A stretch of 64,000 bases of DNA from JAYZDF01 sp036337945 (GTDB taxonomy: Bacteria > Myxococcota > Kuafuiibacteriia > Kuafuiibacteriales > Kuafuiibacteriaceae). The DNA lies in assembly GCA_036337945.1 (NCBI GenBank), contig JAYZDF010000082.1:12933-76932 (forward strand), given 5' to 3'. The notes below the pieces were generated by a model that did no database searches, was not told where the DNA came from, and saw only the letters and a program-made list of their open reading frames with translations. Every line of letters begins with the position of its first letter. The first letter of the stretch is position 1. The translations under genes and the position numbers were made by a program. This document shows positions 36,551 to 45,071 of this stretch, in pieces.

Positions 36551-37954
36551 CTACAAGACAAACCGAGATAAATCTTCGGATTCCAGAATAGAAGCCAGTT
36601 TTTCTTCCACCATTTGTCCGCCGACCTCCACTTCGTGGTTCTTTTGTTCAGGAGCAGTAAAGGAAAGCTCTTCAAGTAGGGTTTCTAAAATGGTGTGCAG
36701 GCGGCGGGCGCCAATGTTCTCGACTTGTTCATTCGCCTGCGCAGCGAAGTGCGCGATTCGCTCGATTGCGTCATCAGTGAAACTCAAGCGAACGCCTTCT
36801 GTCTCCATAAGCGCAATATATTGGCGAACGAGAGAGTTTTTGGGTTCTTGAAGAATTCGTATGAAGTCTTCTTTCTTCAAAGCATCTAACTCAACGCGAA
36901 TTGGGAAACGCCCTTGCAGTTCTGGGATCAAATCAGAAGGATTCGACTGATGAAAAGCGCCCGCTGCTACAAACAAGATGTGATCTGTTTTGACGCGTCC
37001 GTGCTTTGTCGTAACGGTAGAGCCCTCAACGATAGGCAGTAAATCTCGTTGTACTCCCTCTCGGGACACATCTGGCCCGTTTCCGCCGCGAGATTTTGTC
37101 TGTCCACCGACGATCTTATCTACCTCATCGATGAAAACAATGCCGCTTTCCTGGACTCTGACCAGCGCTTTTCGCTGGATTTTGTCGTTATCTACGAGCT
37201 TCTCAGCCTCTTCTTTCTCAATATGTTCTCGAGCTTCTACTATCGTAAGTTTCCTTCTCTTTTTAGGTCCGCCCTTTATTCCCATCATATCTTGAATTTG
37301 AAAAACCATATCCTGCACGCCATCGCTGCTGAAATTCTGAATCGTGGACATCGGTGCGCGAGCAGAAACTTCTAGCTCGACCTCCCGTTCATCGAGTTTG
37401 CCTTCTCTCAACATCCGCCGAAACGTCTCTCGCGTCTTGGAAGACTCTTCCGTTGTGCTTTGAGACGGATTTGGGTTGTCTAGTGTAGACTCAAAACTTC
37501 TGCCTTCCGAGGACGAAGACGACGGTGGGAGCAGCAGGTCTAAAAGGCGTTCTTCGGTGGCTTTCGCCGCCTTTCCCTGCACTTCTGTTTCAGCGATTTC
37601 ACGTTCTAGGTTTATACCTTCTTCCATCAAATCACGAATCATCGACTCTACGTCTCGCCCAACATATCCAACCTCAGTAAACTTTGAGGCTTCAACTTTT
37701 ACAAACGGAGCTTGGATGAGCTTTGCTAATCTTCTGGCGATCTCCGTTTTTCCTACGCCAGTGGGGCCTATCATCAGGATATTTTTCGGGACAATGTCCG
37801 CTTGCATTTCTTCGGGAACACGTTGGCGGCGCCAGCGATTTCTCAAAGCGATAGCCACTGCTCGTTTTGCTTTGTCTTGCCCGACAATATAGCGATCAAG
37901 TTCTCCGACTGTTTCTCTAGGCGTGAAAGCATATTGCTCAATCAATGTTTTCAT
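36551..37954 (-). CDS. hslU: HslU, ATPase subunit of the HslVU protease
   Basis: A 467-residue AAA+ unfoldase that feeds the HslV protease. It opens FTPRETVGELDRYIVGQDKAK and carries Walker A GPTGVGKTEIARRLA and the VEASKFTEVGYVGRDVES segment. The inserted I domain (about 110-235) contains a serine-rich stretch near SSSSSEGRS and a charged segment GPKKRRKLTI. Walker B is in GIVFIDEVDKI, followed by sensor FVAAGAFHQSNPSDLIPELQGR. The tail ends DLSRFVL, the C-terminal peptide that docks into HslV. It overlaps hslV by four bases (ATGA), the usual coupling. Length is normal. Confidence 0.97.
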   Translation of the reverse strand: MKTLIEQYAFTPRETVGELDRYIVGQDKAKRAVAIALRNRWRRQRVPEEMQADIVPKNILMIGPTGVGKTEIARRLAKLIQAPFVKVEASKFTEVGYVGRDVESMIRDLMEEGINLEREIAETEVQGKAAKATEERLLDLLLPPSSSSSEGRSFESTLDNPNPSQSTTEESSKTRETFRRMLREGKLDEREVELEVSARAPMSTIQNFSSDGVQDMVFQIQDMMGIKGGPKKRRKLTIVEAREHIEKEEAEKLVDNDKIQRKALVRVQESGIVFIDEVDKIVGGQTKSRGGNGPDVSREGVQRDLLPIVEGSTVTTKHGRVKTDHILFVAAGAFHQSNPSDLIPELQGRFPIRVELDALKKEDFIRILQEPKNSLVRQYIALMETEGVRLSFTDDAIERIAHFAAQANEQVENIGARRLHTILETLLEELSFTAPEQKNHEVEVGGQMVEEKLASILESEDLSRFVL

Positions 37955-38508
37955 TCTGATAATTCCTCAATCGTGAACTCTGTATTCGTATAAATGCAGA
38001 CTTCGCTCGCAATCTGTAAGGCTATTTCAACAATTTCTTTGGGAGATTTATCCGTGTGACGAACCATTGCTCGCGCCGCCGCTAAAGCGATCGAGCCTCC
38101 ACTACCAATTCCAGCAACGCCCTCTTCTGGTTCGAGCACGTCTCCATTTCCGGTGATCACCAACGTATTTTCCTTATCCGCGACGATCAACATTGCTTCG
38201 AGGCGACGTAAATAACGGTCCGTTCGCCAGTCTTTGGCAAGTTCAACAGCAGAGCGTAATAGCTGGCCGCCATGCTCCTTAAGCTTACCTTCGAAGCGTT
38301 CAAATAATGTAAAAGCGTCAGCCGTAGAACCCGCAAAGCCGGCAAGAACTTTGCCATTGTAGAGACGCCGCACCTTCTTGGCAGTCGACTTCAATACCGT
38401 CTGACCAAAACTCACTTGCCCATCTCCGGCGAGGGCCACGTAATTACCCTTGCGTACTGAAATAATTGTTGTGCCGTGAAATGCCGGCATTTGGTGGTCG
38501 GAGGCCAT
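37951..38508 (-). CDS. hslV: HslV, peptidase subunit of the HslVU protease
   Basis: A 185-residue proteasome-like peptidase. The N-terminus MASDHQMPAFHG is a propeptide, so the mature enzyme would begin at TTIISVRKG with the catalytic Thr13. The family segments GDGQVSFGQTVLKSTAKKVRRL, FAGSTADAFTLFERFE and GIGSGGSIALAAARA follow, the last binding metal near the C-terminal half. The double-ring HslV sits between HslU rings in the cytoplasm. No strong ribosome binding site precedes ATG 38508, and Met7 is an alternative. It lies 84 bp after xerC. Confidence 0.97.
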   Translation of the reverse strand: MASDHQMPAFHGTTIISVRKGNYVALAGDGQVSFGQTVLKSTAKKVRRLYNGKVLAGFAGSTADAFTLFERFEGKLKEHGGQLLRSAVELAKDWRTDRYLRRLEAMLIVADKENTLVITGNGDVLEPEEGVAGIGSGGSIALAAARAMVRHTDKSPKEIVEIALQIASEVCIYTNTEFTIEELSE

Positions 38509-38592
38509 GTCTGGCGTACGTTGCTCACCCTAGACCAATCGTCAAGCCAATCCTGCGTCTATCCCAGCAAAATTATCTATAAGCATACGGGA

Positions 38593-39525
38593 TCACTCGG
38601 CATCGAAGTCATCGGAAAGCGGATGCGCACCGTCATAAACATTTCGAAGATGCTCAATCGATACCGCAGTATACCTTTGAGTTGTGCCCAGACTCGAGTG
38701 TCCTAACATCTCTTGAATAGAACGAAGGTCCGCACCACCGTCCAACAGATGTGTCGCGAAACTATGTCTCATCATGTGCGGGGTAATTCGCTGAGGCATC
38801 TCTGCGTTTTCCGCGCGACGATGGAGGCGTTTCGCTAAACCTCTAGAAGAAAGTCGGCCCCCACGAAAGTTGATAAATAAAGCCTCTTCGCTCAAGCGAT
38901 TCCTTTTTTCTAGTAGGCTTCGCCTTGCCACAAGCCATTCCGCCAAACTCTCTTTGACCTTTCCACCAAAAGGGACAATTCGTTCCTTACGACCTTTACC
39001 TAAAACACGAATTGTATCCCGTCGATGGTCGATATCCCCAATGTCTAAGCCTACTAACTCTGCTGCACGAATTCCTGCTCCGTATAACAGTTCTGCAATA
39101 GCTTGATCCCTCGTCTCTAGTTGAGTGTTCTTCGATGCGGGCGCTTCCGAATCCAACAGTTGAAATACATGATCTACACCTATTCCTCGGGGCAGTGGTT
39201 GGGGTAGCTTTGGAGAGCTTATCGTGCTCGCGACATTATCTTTCACCCAGCCTCTTGAGACCAAAAACTTATAAAAAGAGCGAAGTGCAGACAGTTTTCT
39301 CGCTCTCGTTCTCGCTTGAGTAGAATCGTGAATATCGGCCACATATTTTCGAATATACATAGCAGTGAGCCGGCTCGGGCCATGTTCGAAGCCAAGTTCG
39401 CGCACGAAGGCTACAAATGCTCTGAGGTCGCTCCCGTATGCTCGTATTGTATGCTTTGAGACTCGTCGCTCATGAGCCAAAAATTGGGTAAACTCAGAAA
39501 TGGCTTCTTCGAATGTCTTCGACAC
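38593..39525 (-). CDS. xerC: Tyrosine recombinase XerC
   Basis: A 310-residue site-specific recombinase that resolves chromosome dimers at dif. The SAM-like core-binding domain is at about 5-95 (ERRVSKHTIRAYGSDLRAF). The catalytic domain carries the Arg in GIRAAELVGLD, the Lys in VLGKGRKER, HMMRHSFATHLL (H-x-x-R), LGHSSLGTTQ and the nucleophile Tyr in QRYTAVS. Length and motifs fit a housekeeping Xer rather than a phage integrase, and its place between trmFO and hslV is the conserved Firmicutes arrangement (codV). It starts seven bases after the trmFO stop. No dif-like site was recognised in the window. Confidence 0.93.
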   Translation of the reverse strand: MSKTFEEAISEFTQFLAHERRVSKHTIRAYGSDLRAFVAFVRELGFEHGPSRLTAMYIRKYVADIHDSTQARTRARKLSALRSFYKFLVSRGWVKDNVASTISSPKLPQPLPRGIGVDHVFQLLDSEAPASKNTQLETRDQAIAELLYGAGIRAAELVGLDIGDIDHRRDTIRVLGKGRKERIVPFGGKVKESLAEWLVARRSLLEKRNRLSEEALFINFRGGRLSSRGLAKRLHRRAENAEMPQRITPHMMRHSFATHLLDGGADLRSIQEMLGHSSLGTTQRYTAVSIEHLRNVYDGAHPLSDDFDAE

Positions 39526-39532
39526 CTAAAAA

Positions 39533-40894
39533 CTATAACGCTAATTGCTCACCGTGTCGCGTTTGCCACTCATTTACATCAAACAATGCTCTTTCCCCGT
39601 ATAATTTCTTGCGTTCGCTCTTTCGGGCTTTCTTTTCAAGTCGTGGAAAAAGGCCCCAATTAATATTCGAGGGCACATGGTTTTCGTTAGAGGCGGTCTC
39701 CGCTCTACGCTTACCGAGAACGTGACTATGAAGTGCGCCAAGAGCGGTCGTCGGAGGCGGTATTGGAAGAGGCAAACCATTTCGTCTCGCGAAGATCATC
39801 CAGGCTACCAACAATCCACAAGCAGTAGATTCAACGTACCCTTCTACGCCGGTAATTTGGCCTGCAAAACTGATGTGTGGCTGATTTTTCAGCTGGAACC
39901 ATTCATTGAGAAGTTGAGGAGAATCAATATAGGTATTCCTGTGTATCTGACCAAGACGATGGAATTCTACATTTTCTAATCCCGGAATCATTGAAAAGAT
40001 GCGTTTTTGGTCACCCCACTTTAGTCGGGTCTGAAAACCAACAAGATTGTAGGCCGTTTTATCAAGGTTTTCAGCTCGGAGTTGAAGAACGGCATGTGGC
40101 CAGCGCCCTGTTCTCGGGTCGTCTAACCCAACGGGTTTCATACACCCAAAGCGTAGCGAGTCTCTGCCTCGAGCAGCAATGACCTCGATGGGCAGGCAGC
40201 CCTCGAAGAAATGAGCACTTTCGAATTCGTGTGCGTCCACCTTTTGTGCCGCAATAACTTCATCGACAAATCGATTATACTGCTCCTCGTTTAGTGGGCA
40301 ATTCAGATAATCTGTCGCATTTCCTTTCCCATACCGCGATGCAAAGTATGCCTTTTCGAGATCTACAGAGTCGGCAGAAACAATAGGGGCAATTGCATCA
40401 TAGAAATAAAGTTTAGAAACATCTCCACAGGCTTTTGCTATCGATTGGGCTAAGGCCGGTGCAGTCAGCGGTCCAGTAGCAATGACGACATCGCTGGCAT
40501 CTTTCGCTGTCGGTAGTTCTGTGACCTCTTCCTTAACTATTTCTATCCTTGTTTCGGCTCGGAGAAGTGAGCCAACCGCTTCCGAGAATTTATCTCGGTC
40601 TACAGCCAAAGCATCACCAGCAGGCACTCGACATTCGTCGGCGGCGTGAATCAAAGCCCCGCCAACAAGTCTCATTTCCTCCTTTATCACGCCGACGGCA
40701 TTACTTAGTGACGAGGAACGAAAAGAATTTGAGCAGACAAGTTCGGCGTACCCATCGCTACTTTGAGCTGGGGTCCTTTTATGGGGCTTCATTTCGAATA
40801 AGCGAACATCAATGCCGCGGCGAGCGAGCTGGATTGCAGTCTCGCAACCCGCGAGCCCCGCCCCAATAATCCAAACGGGGTCTTTTTTCGTCAT
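39533..40894 (-). CDS. trmFO: TrmFO, folate-dependent tRNA (uracil-54) methyltransferase
   Basis: A 453-residue FAD enzyme that makes 5-methyluridine at position 54 of tRNA using methylene-tetrahydrofolate. The FAD loop IIGAGLAGCETA opens the protein, LFEMKPHKRTPAQ follows, and the catalytic Cys54 lies in ELVCSNSFRS. The second family Cys is in FFEGCLPIEVIA, and GFQTRLKWGDQKRIF and ITGVEGYVES complete the signature. It is distinguished from GidA/MnmG by its smaller size and these motifs. The gene starts 69 bp after the Ser/Thr kinase. Presence of TrmFO instead of the SAM-dependent TrmA is common in Deltaproteobacteria and Firmicutes. Confidence 0.96.
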   Translation of the reverse strand: MTKKDPVWIIGAGLAGCETAIQLARRGIDVRLFEMKPHKRTPAQSSDGYAELVCSNSFRSSSLSNAVGVIKEEMRLVGGALIHAADECRVPAGDALAVDRDKFSEAVGSLLRAETRIEIVKEEVTELPTAKDASDVVIATGPLTAPALAQSIAKACGDVSKLYFYDAIAPIVSADSVDLEKAYFASRYGKGNATDYLNCPLNEEQYNRFVDEVIAAQKVDAHEFESAHFFEGCLPIEVIAARGRDSLRFGCMKPVGLDDPRTGRWPHAVLQLRAENLDKTAYNLVGFQTRLKWGDQKRIFSMIPGLENVEFHRLGQIHRNTYIDSPQLLNEWFQLKNQPHISFAGQITGVEGYVESTACGLLVAWMIFARRNGLPLPIPPPTTALGALHSHVLGKRRAETASNENHVPSNINWGLFPRLEKKARKSERKKLYGERALFDVNEWQTRHGEQLAL

Positions 40895-40963
40895 GTTCTA
40901 ACGAATCAGGCTATTCGATCGCAGTCGTCAAGCATCATGTTCACAAACAAGACGACTCACTGG

Positions 40964-42805
40964 TTATTCGACTTCAATTCCATCAGGTTCCGCCGTACTT
41001 TCCGCAGCGGTCGTCTTTACGGGTGAGGGGGCTTCCAGGATTTTGGACATCTTAATCAGCATTTCATCGGGGGCTTCCCGAGTAATCGTGAACTCCTTTG
41101 GCTCATATTTAGGCGTCAGCAAGGTCACTTTGAGGCTTTTCTTCCCGATGGGAACACGGACACGATGCGGGGTCATACCCACCACAGAGTCATCGACAAC
41201 GACTCTGACGCCGTTTGGCTCAGTCACGAGGAGAACATCGTGAGGCTGAGGATACTTTGGCGGCTCAACTTTCTTCGTAACCTGCTCAACTTGCACAACC
41301 TGTGACTCATGAAAGAATCCGGATTCCACGATAAAATAGAAACCAATCCCGAAGAGGATAGACAAACTGAATGCAATCACAAGAATCGAAGGTTTCCGAA
41401 TGACTGATTTGCGCTTTGCAATTTCAGGTTTGGCAGTAAGCTGTTTTTTACGAAGCTCTTTTTCTACCGTCAAAGGTGCTGGCTGAATTCGTCTTTTCTC
41501 TTTTCCGCGACTTTTCTGTGCTTTATGCTTCCTTCGAAAATCATCCGATGAGCCACCGGTTACCATATAAGTCGAACGCGACTTCGTTTTTGCGGGCTGC
41601 GAACCACTCTCACGAGAAAATGAAGTTTCCTTTACCTCTTTTATTTCGCCTCGGGACAGTGCTCCATCGTCCACTAACCGTATTGGGCCCACTGCAGATA
41701 AAACGGAGTACGCAGAAGCCAAAACTCGATCAAAATCCTCCGTGCTATCGGGGCGCTCGGCGGGTTTTAGTTTGAGACATGAATCAACAATATCGCTAAG
41801 TTCTTGAGGAAGGATTTCTTTGCCTGGATTCACCTCAATTCGCGGAGCCCCGCGTAACTTCGCCATCACCACGGATTTTAAAGTATCCCCATCGTGAGGG
41901 CGTGAACCTGTGATCATTTCAAAGAGCATCACGCCTATCGCAAAAAGGTCGGACCTTGGGTCGACCTTACCGCCAGCAGCTTGCTCGGGAGCCATGTAGC
42001 GAGGTGTTCCGACGAAGGTTCCAGGTCCATCACTCTCGAGACCATCCCCGGTCAAAAATTTTGCGACACCGAAATCAAGTACTTTAACCTTTGGCGTACG
42101 ATCATCATCGTCCTTCGCAATAATCATCACGTTTTCAGGCTTTAGATCTCGGTGAACAATTCCAGCATCGTGTAAGGCACCCACGCCATGGCTCATTTGC
42201 CTAGCAATATGGATGGCTTCTGTAAGGTGCAATGCCTTATGCCGCTTGAGGTGAGCACGAAGAGATATTCCCCGAACGTACTCCATCGCATAGGCCAAAC
42301 GTCTCGGCTTTGTCTCCTCGATGAATTCCAGCATCCGAACTAAGCATTGATGATGGACACTTTCCGCAGTTTTGGCTTCATCAATAAATCTTTGTACAAC
42401 TCTAGATCGAGTGAGCTTCTTTGCAGCAAGGACCTTGAGCGCAACGATTTCCCCGTCTCGAATCCGAATGGCTCGAAAAACCGTTCCTGCTCCACCCTTT
42501 CCCAAAAGCTCAACCAGTTCGTACCCTTTAACCGTGTCACCAACCGTTGGGTCAGGAGCTATGTCCGTGGGTTGCGAATTTGGTTCCCTAGGCATCAACA
42601 TAGGTTCCGCATGCGTTGGAGGTGACGCTTGCCGGTCACGAAGCTGAGCCTTTTGTAAAATATCGCCCTCGATGTGGGCGATAGCGGTTTCCTTCTCCTC
42701 CTCGACGATTGCCTCATGAACCGTTTCGGGGTCTTCGGCCAACCGATCGCCTTCGCCGTAACTTTGAGACGGCGAGTTCCTATTGTCTTGTCCGTGGCGC
42801 GGCAT
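40964..42805 (-). CDS. Ser/Thr protein kinase with TM helix and PEGA domain
   Basis: From ATG 42805 the protein is 613 residues. After a disordered acidic N-terminus of about 85 residues comes a full Hanks kinase. It has GKGGAGTVF, the ATP Lys in VALKVL, IVHRDLKPENVMI with the catalytic Asp, LDFGVAK, the activation segment GTFVGTPRYMAPEQA, and DLFAIGVMLFEM. A Ser/Lys-rich linker, one membrane helix (about 475-495) and an outer PEGA domain (EPNGVRVVVDDSVVGMTPHRV) follow. In-frame starts at 42835 (ATG) and 42883 (GTG) would add a Cys/Phe-rich N-terminus unlikely in a cytoplasmic lead, so I prefer 42805. It sits where topA is found in the related Firmicutes cluster. Confidence 0.9.
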   Translation of the reverse strand: MPRHGQDNRNSPSQSYGEGDRLAEDPETVHEAIVEEEKETAIAHIEGDILQKAQLRDRQASPPTHAEPMLMPREPNSQPTDIAPDPTVGDTVKGYELVELLGKGGAGTVFRAIRIRDGEIVALKVLAAKKLTRSRVVQRFIDEAKTAESVHHQCLVRMLEFIEETKPRRLAYAMEYVRGISLRAHLKRHKALHLTEAIHIARQMSHGVGALHDAGIVHRDLKPENVMIIAKDDDDRTPKVKVLDFGVAKFLTGDGLESDGPGTFVGTPRYMAPEQAAGGKVDPRSDLFAIGVMLFEMITGSRPHDGDTLKSVVMAKLRGAPRIEVNPGKEILPQELSDIVDSCLKLKPAERPDSTEDFDRVLASAYSVLSAVGPIRLVDDGALSRGEIKEVKETSFSRESGSQPAKTKSRSTYMVTGGSSDDFRRKHKAQKSRGKEKRRIQPAPLTVEKELRKKQLTAKPEIAKRKSVIRKPSILVIAFSLSILFGIGFYFIVESGFFHESQVVQVEQVTKKVEPPKYPQPHDVLLVTEPNGVRVVVDDSVVGMTPHRVRVPIGKKSLKVTLLTPKYEPKEFTITREAPDEMLIKMSKILEAPSPVKTTAAESTAEPDGIEVE

Positions 42806-42894
42806 CGTTCGAATTACAGAGCATGTAATGCTCATCTGTAGTGTCTCGAAACACGTAAAAAAGCACAATACAGGAAGAGCCACTCAGGTAAAAA

Positions 42895-43797
42895 TCAGAG
42901 TTTTGCCCCAAGAATCGACGGTGAAAGTCGCAAAATCCCAAAAGCATCCTGACGAATTAGCGTTCTCATCTCCAGCGTGACTACAGAAGAGATAATGTCT
43001 GTCCGGGGATACGCGGACAAACGATATACCAACTCTTCCATAAAAAGCCCGTTATGCTGAGTCAAAATGCTCATGATTTGACGCTCTAAAGCGTTTTCTG
43101 TCGGCAAGCTCGGTTCTTGTAATTGCGTGCCCGTGGGCAAAGAGAGCTCCTGAACTAATTCTCTGAGAGTTCCCAAAGGCGTCGCACCTTCTAAGACCAG
43201 TTGCCGAAACACCGAAGCTCCAGCATCCGTCATGCGCCAAGGCACTGCAAATATCGGGCGTTCGAGATATCGAGCTGTCTCTATCGTATAAAAGGTACCT
43301 GATTTCTTGTACGCTTCAACCACAATCAGCAGGTCACAAAGCGCGGCGATAATTCGATTCCGAGTACAAAAAGCGTATTTTCCGTTGGGAGGTTTTTCAA
43401 ATTCAGACAATAGAGCCCCTCCTGAACTGAGAACTTCCGAAAACAGTCTCCGATTAGACCTTGGTAGAGGATGCTCAACTGTCGAAGGTAAAACTACCCA
43501 GGTCAAACCTCCCCCTTCGATACAGCCTCGGTGAGCCGCTGAATCAATCCCTAGCGCACCTCCGCTGACGACAACTCCGCCCATCGAAGCAATGTCAAAA
43601 CCAAGCTGGTAGGCAATCTGTCGCCCTACCTCACTCGGTTTTCTAGTCCCCACAATACCAACGATTGGGCCACAACTATCGAGACCACGTTCATTCACAA
43701 AGTCCCCTCGGCAATGAAGCCTCTTTGGTGGCTGCTTCAGCTGTGTGAAACGCTTGAAGAAAGGGGACGTTTCTATGTCATATACTCTTGCCAGCAA
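42895..43797 (-). CDS. dprA: DNA-processing protein DprA (Smf)
   Basis: A 300-residue protein that binds single-stranded DNA and loads RecA during natural transformation. The Rossmann-fold core has IVGTRKPSEVGRQIAYQLG, VVSGGALGIDSAAHRG, HPLPRSNRRLF, FCTRNRIIAALCDLLIVVEA and FAVPW. The N-terminal SAM domain is largely missing, since only about 45 residues precede the core. A winged-helix DML1-like domain (about 235-300) ends the protein. The start is TTG with no ribosome binding site; a promoter-like element lies immediately upstream (43806-43834), so the message may be nearly leaderless. Other competence genes are not in the window. Confidence 0.93.
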   Translation of the reverse strand: MLARVYDIETSPFFKRFTQLKQPPKRLHCRGDFVNERGLDSCGPIVGIVGTRKPSEVGRQIAYQLGFDIASMGGVVVSGGALGIDSAAHRGCIEGGGLTWVVLPSTVEHPLPRSNRRLFSEVLSSGGALLSEFEKPPNGKYAFCTRNRIIAALCDLLIVVEAYKKSGTFYTIETARYLERPIFAVPWRMTDAGASVFRQLVLEGATPLGTLRELVQELSLPTGTQLQEPSLPTENALERQIMSILTQHNGLFMEELVYRLSAYPRTDIISSVVTLEMRTLIRQDAFGILRLSPSILGAKL

Positions 43798-43805
43798 AGA
43801 TAACT

Positions 43806-43834
43806 ATTAAGGTGAAAACGATTATAACCGTCAA
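43806..43834 (-). promoter_or_regulatory. Possible promoter of dprA
   Basis: On the minus strand TTGACG (43834-43829, 5/6 to the sigma-70 -35) is followed after 17 bases by CTTAAT (43811-43806, 4/6 to the -10). Transcription would start about two bases before the TTG start of dprA. An overlapping TATAAT at 43827-43822 has no matching -35. Confidence 0.3.
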
Positions 43835-43907
43835 CACTCAAGTCTAAGAGTAAAGAAAATCGGAAGTGCCTACAGTTAAGGCCGAGGAAACGAGTAATTG
43901 GTGCGCG

Positions 43908-45071
43908 CTAGATTGATTTACGCATTTCTATTTTTTGGCCTGCACTCAATTCAACCACGGAGCGGACGACCATTGCTGTCGATGATTTTTCCTGCACGTC
44001 GATGACCATAAGTTGCCCAACTTCTTCATTTGGTAAACCAGCAAGCTCTCTTGTGTACTCATCACCGCGCATAAAGGCCCGAAACGTATTTCCAAGCTTC
44101 ACACCGTCTGCGCGTCCTTTGTCGATATAAACGACGTGATGCTCACCGATTTCTTGTTCTCCGCTATCCGCGATTTCAAGAATGTAGCCTTTCAGGTCGT
44201 ATTCATTCGCTCTTGGAGCAATTCTGCGCCCCGCCGTCTCCGGCCACGGACCAACAAAGTCACCACGTTCGATTTCTCGAAAGGCCTGTTGGATGACCCC
44301 AGTCGCAACTTGGGGGCTTGTCTCAACAATCGTTACAGAACCTAAAATTTCAACCGAGTAACCGAACGCCTCTCCAGTAAAAGGATGAACGATTTGTTTT
44401 GTATTTCGGTAAATCGCATAGTTTTGCCCTTTTCTCGCGGCGGTCTTGAGCCGAACATAAACGCGGTCATAATCAGACAACATTTGCGAACCTTCAGTAG
44501 CGTTAGTGATCTGACCCGCCATCGCTTGGTCCACATTCGAAACGAAAGCCCGTCTTTGCGACATGTAGGAATTTTGCGGAATCTTTTCAATGGTGACGGG
44601 AGCAACAGATCGAACCAAGTCTTCAACGTCAAGTTCGCCAGGTATCGCCAAGTCATCATCACTTCCTTGCGCATTCAAGTCCCTGGATACTTCAACCGCA
44701 GTCGGGAGACTCTCGTCGCTGGGATAAAAACGCAGTTCATTCCCAGGAAAGATCCAGTGAGGGTTTGTAATCTGCGGATTGTAACTCCAGATCTTTGGCC
44801 AGTACCATGGACTATTTAGATATTTGGTACACAAATCCCACAACGTGTCGCCGTCGGAAACAACGTGAGTCTCCGACACCTGCGGCTCCACTTGCGCAGC
44901 CTCCCCCGGTACTGCAGCGGCACCCGCGACGGCCCCCGAAGCTTGACCTACTGGCGCAGGCTCTCCTTCAGACTGTGCAAATGAATGGAATGCAATGGTG
45001 GTTCCTAGCAGCACCGCCAATGTCGTTCCGTATACTCGCATGTGAGCGAATCGTAAGTTGATATTTCTCAT
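43908..45071 (-). CDS. Exported LysM peptidoglycan-binding protein
   Basis: A 387-residue protein with a signal peptide (hydrophobic core LAVLLGTTIAFHSFA, cleavage near residue 33) and an Ala/Pro/Glu-rich linker. One LysM domain lies at about 67-118, opening HVVSDGDTLWDLCTKYL and containing WPKIWSYNPQITNPHWIFPGNEL. The C-terminal 250 residues form two beta-rich repeats, with G-x-x-Y-x-I-Y-R and G-x-V-x-I-V-x-x-x-x-x-x-A-T-G patterns, seen in many uncharacterised deltaproteobacterial LysM proteins. It should sit on the wall in the periplasm. It overlaps the CpoB/YbgF-like gene by four bases (ATGA), so the two envelope proteins are coexpressed. Confidence 0.88.
   Translation of the reverse strand: MRNINLRFAHMRVYGTTLAVLLGTTIAFHSFAQSEGEPAPVGQASGAVAGAAAVPGEAAQVEPQVSETHVVSDGDTLWDLCTKYLNSPWYWPKIWSYNPQITNPHWIFPGNELRFYPSDESLPTAVEVSRDLNAQGSDDDLAIPGELDVEDLVRSVAPVTIEKIPQNSYMSQRRAFVSNVDQAMAGQITNATEGSQMLSDYDRVYVRLKTAARKGQNYAIYRNTKQIVHPFTGEAFGYSVEILGSVTIVETSPQVATGVIQQAFREIERGDFVGPWPETAGRRIAPRANEYDLKGYILEIADSGEQEIGEHHVVYIDKGRADGVKLGNTFRAFMRGDEYTRELAGLPNEEVGQLMVIDVQEKSSTAMVVRSVVELSAGQKIEMRKSI

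Noticed and set aside
38593..39525. Phage or transposon integrase
   Set aside because: The recombinase has XerC length and sits in the conserved trmFO-xerC-hslVU order, so it is housekeeping.
40923..40957. Inverted repeat AGTCGTC...GACGACT between the kinase and trmFO
   Set aside because: Seven-base arms with a 21-base loop and no T-run, so it is not a convincing terminator; it may be chance.
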